Of a stretch of 6,621 nt of DNA, positions 1 through 5,318 are shown one piece after another. The stretch is from Myxococcales bacterium (lineage in GTDB: Bacteria; Myxococcota_A; Bradymonadia; Bradymonadales; Bradymonadaceae): NCBI GenBank assembly GCA_007120915.1, contig SKMT01000123.1, forward strand, positions 1 through 6,621, in the 5' to 3' direction. The notes under the pieces were generated by a model. It made no database searches, had not been told where the DNA came from, and saw only the letters and a program-made list of their open reading frames with translations. Within the stretch, counting starts at the first letter, position 1; each line of letters begins with the position of its first letter. The position numbers and the translations under genes were made by a program.

Positions 1-25
1 CAGACGCCATCAAATCGAGATATCC

Positions 26-178
26 TTATCCTACCCCCACTTCGGCGATATCTGCGAAGATGATGGCAAACCGCACCGCCAGGATCACAATGGCCACCAG
101 TACGATCATCACCAGGATGGTGCGTACCGGTTCGCTGACTGTCGGTTTATCAGGAGGTAGCTGTAGAGAGCACAGCAT
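26..178 (-). CDS. Small single-pass membrane protein (50 aa), unknown function
   Basis: Unrecognised small protein. I chose the ATG at 176-178 because a purine-rich ribosome binding site (GAGAGG) lies seven bases upstream. The reading frame stays open to a GTG at 260-262, but that extra stretch is rich in Cys, Gly, Arg and Pro and covers the hairpins of the spacer, so it looks non-coding. Residues 1-18 are polar and proline-containing (PPDKPTVSEP). Residues about 20-42 are almost purely Ile, Leu, Val and Ala, with one Arg at 36, and make one transmembrane helix; a short tail follows. There is no lipobox or enzyme motif. It lies 135 bases downstream of the PilZ gene on the same strand, so it could be the last gene of that transcript. 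Small proteins of this kind often serve as membrane partners, but no function can be assigned. A chance ORF is possible, though the clean hydrophobic helix argues against it. Confidence 0.5.
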   Translation of the reverse strand: MLCSLQLPPDKPTVSEPVRTILVMIVLVAIVILAVRFAIIFADIAEVGVG

Positions 179-190
179 CGGGGAACCTCT

Positions 191-208
191 CGGGCTGGGG
201 GTAGCCCG
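191..208 (-). other. Short hairpin upstream of the small membrane-protein gene
   Basis: A perfect 6-bp inverted repeat (CGGGCT at 191-196, AGCCCG at 203-208) encloses a six-base loop. In the direction of transcription it follows the PilZ gene by about 105 bases and ends 12 bases before the ATG at 178. A run of T precedes the stem rather than following it, so it is not a standard intrinsic terminator for the minus strand. It could be a weak 5' leader structure or a 3' stabilising hairpin. Confidence 0.35.
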
Positions 209-313
209 AAAATAGTCACACCAACTGCCCCTTCCAACCCCGCTGCAGCCGGGTGCAGTCACAACTGCCCGTTCCCCTTCTGCTTTGACATCGCTGAACC
301 TTCACACACCAGA

Positions 314-2230
314 TCAGTCGTCCTTGCCGAACAACTTGGAGATGAAGCCTTTCTTTTTCTTTTCGGGCTGCGGCACGTCGAACGCCGATACACCACTGGA
401 GGGGGGAGGAAGTTCATCGTCACCGATAAGCTCGTCGAGAATATCCTTCTCTTCTTCCTCTTTGTCCTGCTCTTTCTTGCTCTCCAGTTCCTGCTGAGCA
501 CTGGCCAGAAGCGATTCCATGCTGTCATCGGCATCGGGGTCGGGGTCGTCGTCCGCTTCCGACTCCTCCTCTTCTTCGATCCGCCCGCCGCTTAAGTTTA
601 GCGACATCTCCGGTTCGTCCTCGTCTTCATCGTCCATCGCCAGCAATGCCTGGATATCCTCGCTGGAATCACCCTCTGGTTCATCCTGCTGTTGAGGCTC
701 AAGCGCTGGCTCTTCGGCGACCGGTTCTGGCTCTTCGAACTCCGCTGTTGGCTGCGGAGTTTCGGCGACCGGTTCTGGCTCTTCGACCTCCGGCTGGGGC
801 TGCGATGCTTCAGCGACCGGCTCTGGCTCTTCAGCTTCGAAGACCGGTTCTGGCTCTTCAGCTTCGAAGACCGGCTCTGGCTGTTCGGCCTCCGGCTGAG
901 GCTCTTCGGCCTCCTGCTGAGGCTGTTCGGCTTCGGCGACCGGCTCTGGCTGTTCGGCCTCCGGCTGGGGCTGTTCGGCTTCGGCGACCGGTTCTGGCTC
1001 TTCGGCTTCGGCGACCGGCTCTGGCTGTTCGGCCTCCTGCTGAGCTTCCACATCACCAAACGGATCGTCGGCCACCTCATCACCGCCACCGCCAAACGGG
1101 TCCGCGTCATCGGCATCTCCCCCACCGCCGAAGAGTCCTCCGCCGTCGTCCTCGCCACCACCGCCGAAGACATTGTCAAACATCGCGTCGATCTCGTCGT
1201 CGCCCTGAATATCGGCGAACTCTTCCAGCTCCTGGGCGGCCGACTCGTCGATCTCCTCATTTTCGTCGAAGGCCATCACCTTCAGCCCCCCCTCGGTCTC
1301 GGTGATCGCCTGGGGACCGGAGTCCTCCTCGGGTTGATCCTGCTCGGGTTGCTCCTCAGAGCTCTCAGGCTGCGGATCCGGTTGAGCATCTGGTTGCTGC
1401 TGCGGTGATGCATCGGCATCGGGCTCATCGGTCTGCTCAGCCGGAAACGGTGTCGCAAATTCTTCGTCGTCCTGCTGTTCAGAAGGCGTCGGTCCCGACG
1501 CGGCAACTTGCTCTTCGGAGATCGCATCAATCTCTGCGGTCTGCTGCTGTTGACGAGTTTCGGCGTCTTCTTCAGGCTCCGAATCCTGCGCCAGGGCTGC
1601 GGCCACCTGCTCGGACTGATCACCGGGGACCGTAGAGCCAGGATCGAGGTCCGCATCCGACTGCTGCGACGACTGCTCGGGCGGAATCTGATCGTATCCC
1701 CCGCTGCTGCTGCGCAGATCCTCGGTCTCTTCCGGGGACAACACGCCCGTGTCTCCATCATAATCATCGGACGAACCATCTTCGGTGTCGGGCTGATCGG
1801 CTTCCGGAGTGCGCGGCTGTTGAGGCTGTTGTTGCTGCTCTGCTTTATCGGTGGACTTTTTCTCCACGATGCGGTCGACCAACTGCTTGGTGTCGGCACT
1901 GAGCTTGGAGAACTTCACCAGCATACCCACCGGTCCGGTGTCGTCCTGGTTCTCCAGCCCCTTGAGCTGACGGACCACCGCCTCCCCCAGCATCGCCGTG
2001 GTGCCATCGGCCAACCGGTACTGAAAGCGCACCGTTGTGCCCACCGGTTTCAGTTTGTTCGCTGCCATCGGCACGAACATCCCCCCCCGGGATATGTAAC
2101 GGCCATATCCCTCGATGAACTCATCGATCGATTCGAACTGCAGCGTCGCGCGTATCGCAGAAAAGTTGGGATCGGACACCTGCTGTTTTCTCCTTCTGAC
2201 CTTGGCGGCCCCTGCGGGACCTGCCGCCAT
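314..2230 (-). CDS. PilZ-domain protein with long acidic disordered repeat region and basic C-terminal tail (638 aa)
   Basis: Residues about 19-125 form an N-terminal PilZ domain of the myxobacterial paralogous type, with a DEFIEGYGRYISRGGMFVP core and an MLVKFSKLS strand near the end. PilZ domains usually bind c-di-GMP or partner proteins in motility and envelope control. Here S47 and G50 of the D/N-x-S-x-x-G motif are kept, but the Asp/Asn is Tyr45 and no RxxxR is visible, so c-di-GMP binding is doubtful. Residues 126-620 are low complexity, rich in Glu, Gln, Pro and Asp. They include a small patterned segment (315-352), a Gly-rich part with FGGGG motifs (355-393) and EPEPVAEAE-type repeats (398-515). 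The last 16 residues (KKKKGFISKLFGKDD at the end) are a basic amphipathic segment that could touch membrane or a partner. The ATG shares one base with the stop of the upstream barrel gene and has no clear ribosome binding site, which implies translational coupling. PilZ assignment is firm; the scaffold role is inference. Confidence 0.9.
   Translation of the reverse strand: MAAGPAGAAKVRRRKQQVSDPNFSAIRATLQFESIDEFIEGYGRYISRGGMFVPMAANKLKPVGTTVRFQYRLADGTTAMLGEAVVRQLKGLENQDDTGPVGMLVKFSKLSADTKQLVDRIVEKKSTDKAEQQQQPQQPRTPEADQPDTEDGSSDDYDGDTGVLSPEETEDLRSSSGGYDQIPPEQSSQQSDADLDPGSTVPGDQSEQVAAALAQDSEPEEDAETRQQQQTAEIDAISEEQVAASGPTPSEQQDDEEFATPFPAEQTDEPDADASPQQQPDAQPDPQPESSEEQPEQDQPEEDSGPQAITETEGGLKVMAFDENEEIDESAAQELEEFADIQGDDEIDAMFDNVFGGGGEDDGGGLFGGGGDADDADPFGGGGDEVADDPFGDVEAQQEAEQPEPVAEAEEPEPVAEAEQPQPEAEQPEPVAEAEQPQQEAEEPQPEAEQPEPVFEAEEPEPVFEAEEPEPVAEASQPQPEVEEPEPVAETPQPTAEFEEPEPVAEEPALEPQQQDEPEGDSSEDIQALLAMDDEDEDEPEMSLNLSGGRIEEEEESEADDDPDPDADDSMESLLASAQQELESKKEQDKEEEEKDILDELIGDDELPPPSSGVSAFDVPQPEKKKKGFISKLFGKDD
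686..1039 (-). repeat. In-gene repeat array encoding EPEPVAEAE-type units
   Basis: This part of the PilZ gene encodes residues about 398-515, built from variants of E-x-P-E-P-V-A/F-E-A-E alternating with Q-P-Q-P/Q-E-A-E. At the DNA level the clearest tandem is a 27-bp unit at 823-849 and 850-876, which differ at one base in 27; shorter 24-27 bp variants fill the rest. The 9-codon period keeps the frame when units are gained or lost, so length variation between strains is expected. The product is acidic, proline-punctuated and probably an extended spacer. Confidence 0.85.
2081..2088 (-). repeat. Eight-G homopolymer inside the PilZ core motif
   Basis: Eight consecutive C on the plus strand (G on the coding strand) encode Arg48-Gly49-Gly50 of the PilZ ISRGGMF motif. 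Tracts of this length are prone to slippage. A shift here would abolish the domain and the rest of the protein, which makes it a possible on/off site; conserved residues alone could also explain the run. Confidence 0.6.
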
Positions 2231-3600
2231 CAGTACTGATAGATGAATCCGAGCCTCAATCCTTGATTCAGATCGAAGACCTCGGAGTCTTCAAATGACA
2301 CCGGATGAGCCTCATGACCAAAGGGCTCTCCGGCACCGTCGAAATCACTTCGCATCATCCGGAATGTGTATCCGCCGGACAAAAACCCACCATCCATTAC
2401 TTCATAGATCGCCCCCAACTCGGCGCCGAAACCATAGCTGAACGACTGCTCGCCGAACAACTCCTCACCGGTGGTAAAAAACGCCAGGGGGGCGATGTCA
2501 GCTCCCGCCGTCAGGGCGAGCTCATCGGTCAGAAGTGGAAGCACCAAGCGGGTGCCCAGCACCAGCGAGGCGACGGCTGTGGACGGAACCTCCGGGTTAT
2601 CTTCCACTGAGAACGCCTCGTATCTTCCGCCGATCCGAAACCGCAACTGACGGTTGTCCTGATCCAGCGGAGAGTCGAGACGATAGACCGCCCCCGCTTC
2701 CAGGGTCACATTGTTCACCGATGCATCCTGTTCCTCCGGCTCGTCGCCGGTCTCGTCGACGATCGTCAACCCATACAACCCGTGATTCAGCGAGGCATAA
2801 AACCCGGTGTCCGCCATATCGGGATTGTTCATCCCCAGGGGAAATGCCTCCACCTCCAGCTCATAGCCCGGAAACCCTCCCGACTTGTGGGTGTACACTG
2901 CCTCTCTGGCTGCTGCCGAAAAATCCTTCTGGAACAGCCGGCCATGTGCCCGCAGCCACAACCAGTCGCGAGACAACATCTCGCGCATCGCCTCTTCGTC
3001 CTCCGCAGCCGCCTGACGCATCGCCTCCGGATCCAGCGATCCCGGGTCCACCGCGTCGGCATCGTCATCATCATCGTCGACGTCATCTTGCTGCGCCGGA
3101 TCCGCCTGCGCCAGCGCCTCGGCGACAATCTGGGGGCGCTCCCCCAGAAACTGCTCCAGCTCCAGCCGGATGATCGCCGCTCCCCCGCGCACCACGGCCC
3201 CTTCGGCGTTTCGGTCCGCGAGAAAGTCGTGCTCGCTGCTGGCATCTTCTTCCGTGATAAAATCGACCCGGTACGCCTGATCATCCTCCACTTCGAAATT
3301 GATGATCAGACCAATGTTACTCCCGTCCATCACCCAGCTCAGGTCCGACGAATTGTCGAGAATGGTATCCGGATTGAACGCCCTCGATTGGACTTCGTCG
3401 ATAAAATCGTCGTAGGGCATCAACTCCAGCCCCTCGATATGTGACAGCTCATCGGCGACGATCCGGTTGTCGCCGTCGGGAATGTCCACCACCACCACCC
3501 GCAACAGATCGTCGTCATCAGCAAACGCAGACGATCCGCTCAACACCACTGCCGCCGCCACCAACGTCGCTACAATCCAACGTATCTTCAGGTCCACCAT
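2230..3600 (-). CDS. Secreted protein with probable C-terminal outer-membrane beta-barrel (456 aa)
   Basis: Unrecognised family. The ATG at 3598-3600 is chosen because it follows an AGAGGA ribosome binding site by four bases and opens with a classical signal peptide: a basic start (MVDLKIRW), a hydrophobic core of Ile, Val, Ala and Leu, then an AFA cleavage site near residue 27. A GTG at 3643-3645 would add 15 residues ahead of the signal and is less likely. Residues 33-160 look like a small alpha/beta domain (strand LRVVVVDIP). A very acidic linker of Asp runs at 165-182, then a helical stretch with W213/W215. From about 245 to the end the sequence alternates polar and hydrophobic/aromatic residues in strand-like blocks and finishes GLRLGFIYQY, a terminal aromatic typical of Bam-recognised barrels. 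Its TGA overlaps the start of the PilZ gene, so the two are coupled. It lies downstream of the pilT gene after 161 bases. A role in envelope or pilus function is guilt by association only. Confidence 0.8.
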   Translation of the reverse strand: MVDLKIRWIVATLVAAAVVLSGSSAFADDDDLLRVVVVDIPDGDNRIVADELSHIEGLELMPYDDFIDEVQSRAFNPDTILDNSSDLSWVMDGSNIGLIINFEVEDDQAYRVDFITEEDASSEHDFLADRNAEGAVVRGGAAIIRLELEQFLGERPQIVAEALAQADPAQQDDVDDDDDDADAVDPGSLDPEAMRQAAAEDEEAMREMLSRDWLWLRAHGRLFQKDFSAAAREAVYTHKSGGFPGYELEVEAFPLGMNNPDMADTGFYASLNHGLYGLTIVDETGDEPEEQDASVNNVTLEAGAVYRLDSPLDQDNRQLRFRIGGRYEAFSVEDNPEVPSTAVASLVLGTRLVLPLLTDELALTAGADIAPLAFFTTGEELFGEQSFSYGFGAELGAIYEVMDGGFLSGGYTFRMMRSDFDGAGEPFGHEAHPVSFEDSEVFDLNQGLRLGFIYQY

Positions 3601-3681
3601 GTATTCCTCTAACTCTGCCACCTCTGCTCGCAGCAGCGGTAACACTCACTTCGACGAACCGACCGTAGACGCTGCGAAAAC

Positions 3682-3704
3682 TACCATGATGCTACAGTTT
3701 GGTA
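3682..3704. promoter_or_regulatory. Weak inverted repeat in the pilT/barrel spacer
   Basis: TACCA (3682-3686) and TGGTA (3700-3704) face each other across 13 bases in the 161-base spacer between the pilT stop and the barrel gene. It could be an operator half-site pair. I see no convincing -35/-10 pair around it, and five-base arms can arise by chance. Confidence 0.2.
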
Positions 3705-3761
3705 CACTGCTGGGTCGTGATCAGGCGACGTAAGACGGACGATCGTGCTGCTGCGACCCGG

Positions 3762-5114
3762 TCAGAACCGTTCAATCTCAAATTCGTCGAGGTCAAAGTC
3801 GTCATCATCCTTGTTTAGCTTGTCATCCTGCGCCTCAAAGTCTTCCCATTTGCCATCGTCGCCGGATTCCACACCGCTGACGCGCAGCTTGAAATCATCG
3901 GGGTTCGACGACTGAATCAGCGCCTCCTCGTAGGTGATCAATCCATTTTGCAACAGCCACATCAGCGACTGATCGAAGGTCTGCATCCCGTAGTTGTCGA
4001 ATCCTTCGGCGATCTGTTCGGTGAGACTACGCGCGGTGGCCTCCTCCAGGATCATCTCCCGGATTCGGCCCGTGGACACCATCACCTCTACCGCCGGCAC
4101 ACGCCCCTTGCCGTCGGCCCGGGGAACGAGTCGCTGGGAGATCACCCCTTTGAACAAGTTGGCAAACTGGTAACGGGCCTGATCGCGCATATGCGGCGGA
4201 AACGCCGTGACCACCCGGTTGACCGCCTCCGCCGCGTCCACGGTGTGCAGCGTCGACAACACCAGGTGGCCCGTCTCCGCGGCGGTCATCGCGATCTCGA
4301 TGGTCTCCAGATCCCGCATCTCGCCGAGCATGATCACATCCGGATCCTGGCGCAGCGCAGCCTTTAGTGCCCGCGCGTAGTCGTTGGTGTCGTTGCCGAT
4401 CTCGCGCTGGTTGATGATGCTTCGCTTGTCGCGGATCAGAAATTCGATCGGGTCTTCAATGGTGATGATGTGCGCGGTACGCGTCTGGTTGATGTGGTCG
4501 ATCATCGAGGCCAGCGTCGTTGACTTACCACTTCCGGTCGCACCGGTGACCAGAATCAGCCCCCGGCGCTCTTCGGCCAACTCCTCGATGACCTCCGGCA
4601 GCAACAGCTCTTCCATCGACTCCACTTTGAAGGGAATCACCCGGAACACCAGCCCGATCGAGCCGCGCTGCTGGAACACGTTGACACGAAACCGCCCCAC
4701 CCCCGGCACTCCGTAGGACAGATCGAGGTCCAGTTTGCGCTCGAACTCCTCGCGCTGATACTTCGTCATGATCGCAGCGGCCATCTTCCCGATCTCCTCG
4801 GGATTGAGCCGCCGGCCATCTCTCAGTGGCAGCAGTGAGCCGTCGACCCGAAAAATCGGTGGCAGCCCCGCCTTGATGTGGATGTCACTGGCGTTGCCCT
4901 TCACAGCGGTGCGAAGGATCTTGTCCAGATGCTTTTTGGCTTCTTCGCGGCTCGGCGTCTTATTCTTTTTTTTGGAGCTCATGCGTTCAGACTCGCTGTG
5001 TGGGCGGGGTGCAACTGCGACGCCAACAACGACCCGCCCCTCCCACGCCGAGTCTGTACGCCACGGAGTTGCAATCTGTGACAAATCCGAATTCGCTGGT
5101 TCGGATTGTCGCAT
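3762..5114 (-). CDS. pilT: PilT-type twitching motility ATPase (type IV pilus retraction motor family)
   Basis: A cytoplasmic hexameric ATPase of the PilT/PilU class, which powers pilus retraction at the inner-membrane base of the type IV pilus. In 450-residue numbering the PAS-like N-terminal domain carries ASDIHIKAGLPPIFRVDG (75-92). The ATPase domain shows Walker A GATGSGKST (191-199), the Asp box IITIEDPIEF (216-225), Walker B DVIMLGEMRD (259-268) and the His box TGHLVLSTLHT (281-291). The AIRNLIRE retraction motif of classical PilT is present only as GRIREMILEE (349-358). The tail after residue 415 is unusually acidic (DKLNKDDDDFDLDEFEIERF) and absent from short PilT proteins. The ATG at 5114 has a strong GGGGAGGG ribosome binding site, but residues 1-44 are unlike the family and have low third-position GC. 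Met45 at 4982 gives a more usual N-terminus, without a clear ribosome binding site and directly after a large hairpin. Family certain; PilT versus PilU or a paralogue, and the start, are open. Confidence 0.93.
   Translation of the reverse strand: MRQSEPANSDLSQIATPWRTDSAWEGRVVVGVAVAPRPHSESERMSSKKKNKTPSREEAKKHLDKILRTAVKGNASDIHIKAGLPPIFRVDGSLLPLRDGRRLNPEEIGKMAAAIMTKYQREEFERKLDLDLSYGVPGVGRFRVNVFQQRGSIGLVFRVIPFKVESMEELLLPEVIEELAEERRGLILVTGATGSGKSTTLASMIDHINQTRTAHIITIEDPIEFLIRDKRSIINQREIGNDTNDYARALKAALRQDPDVIMLGEMRDLETIEIAMTAAETGHLVLSTLHTVDAAEAVNRVVTAFPPHMRDQARYQFANLFKGVISQRLVPRADGKGRVPAVEVMVSTGRIREMILEEATARSLTEQIAEGFDNYGMQTFDQSLMWLLQNGLITYEEALIQSSNPDDFKLRVSGVESGDDGKWEDFEAQDDKLNKDDDDFDLDEFEIERF
4983..5061 (-). 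promoter_or_regulatory. Long stem-loop abutting the inner pilT start codon
   Basis: A 79-base imperfect inverted repeat. The outer arms at 4983-4995 and 5049-5061 pair at 12 of 13 positions (GCGT, one mismatch, CAGACTCG). After a small internal loop, 5000-5009 pairs with 5037-5046 at 9 of 10 positions, leaving a loop of about 27 bases. In the minus-strand transcript the outer stem closes at the base immediately before the AUG at 4980-4982. If that AUG is used, the structure occupies its ribosome binding region and would be a cis-acting leader element. If translation starts at 5114, the same structure lies inside coding sequence. I recognise no known riboswitch class in it. Confidence 0.6.
5080..5110 (-). 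promoter_or_regulatory. Hairpin just after the outer pilT start codon
   Basis: AATCCGAA (5084-5091) and TTCGGATT (5100-5107) form a perfect 8-bp stem with an 8-base loop, extended by GAC/GTC pairs (5080-5082 and 5108-5110) around one bulged base. It begins one base beyond the ATG at 5112-5114 in the transcript. It may tune initiation at that start or, with the stem at 4983-5061, form a two-hairpin leader. Confidence 0.5.
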
Positions 5115-5117
5115 GAG

Positions 5118-5125
5118 CCCTCCCC
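5118..5125 (-). promoter_or_regulatory. Strong Shine-Dalgarno sequence for the outer pilT start
   Basis: The minus strand reads GGGGAGGG here, three bases before the ATG at 5112-5114 (its GGAGG core ends four bases before). It is the best ribosome binding site in the pilT leader and is the main argument for the longer N-terminus, against the family-like Met at 4982. Confidence 0.6.
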
Positions 5126-5135
5126 AAACTCAACT

Positions 5136-5159
5136 GCGTGATCTACCGCCAGCGTGATC
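5136..5159. promoter_or_regulatory. Direct repeat GCGTGATC x2 upstream of pilT
   Basis: Two exact 8-bp copies (5136-5143 and 5152-5159) are separated by 8 bases, a 16-bp period close to one and a half helical turns. They lie 11 bases upstream of the ribosome binding site, in the likely promoter or early leader. They may be binding sites for a transcription regulator; no family match is claimed. Confidence 0.3.
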
Positions 5160-5204
5160 ATCGCCCGCAGGTCGGCAACCAATATCGATTCCGCATGTGT
5201 AACC

Positions 5205-5285
5205 AAGAGGAGATAGGGAGATAAGGGGGATTGGGAGATAAGAATCAACATCTCCCAATCTCCATCATCCCCTCTATCTCCTTTT
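5205..5285. terminator. Large imperfect palindrome downstream of recA, possible terminator
   Basis: Inner arms GATTGGGAGAT (5229-5239) and ATCTCCCAATC (5250-5260) are perfect over 11 bp with a 10-base loop. Outer arms at 5205-5216 and 5274-5285 pair over 12 positions, including one G-T pair. The sequence is built from degenerate GGAGATA/GGGAGAT units, so it is also a small purine-rich repeat cluster. It lies 34 bases beyond the recA stop, where a terminator is expected. The T-rich run (CTTTTCTT) follows the stem on the plus strand, while the minus-strand side has only a weak U stretch, so termination of recA is likely but not certain; a mobile-repeat remnant is the alternative. Confidence 0.5.
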
Positions 5286-5318
5286 CTTACACTTCGATGG
5301 CTTCAGGCGCCGAAAGGC

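Noticed and set aside
179..262. GTG-initiated N-terminal extension of the small membrane protein
   Set aside because: Composition looks non-coding, it spans the spacer hairpins, and the inner ATG has a better ribosome binding site.
598..1260. Arg/Ser-rich minus-strand ORF inside the PilZ gene
   Set aside because: A frame-shifted reading of the same repeats (RSPKPNSPSRR-like), without domain content or its own ribosome binding site.
692..1408. Long plus-strand ORF with repeated hydrophobic WLF units opposite the PilZ repeat array
   Set aside because: It is the antisense shadow of the EPEPVAEAE repeats; the low-complexity DNA lacks stops in several frames, and the minus-strand frame continues from a clear PilZ domain.
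1508..2239. 243-residue plus-strand ORF opposite the PilZ domain
   Set aside because: Antisense to a confidently identified domain; Leu/Arg/Gly-rich with no recognisable motif.
3601..3645. GTG start adding 15 residues to the barrel protein
   Set aside because: It would bury the signal peptide, and the ATG at 3600 has its own AGAGGA site.
3601..3761. Separate promoter for the barrel gene
   Set aside because: No -35/-10 pair with acceptable spacing was evident by eye, so none is annotated.
4983..5160. c-di-GMP riboswitch in the pilT leader
   Set aside because: It would suit the context, but I could not find the conserved GEMM core elements; the stems seen do not match that layout.
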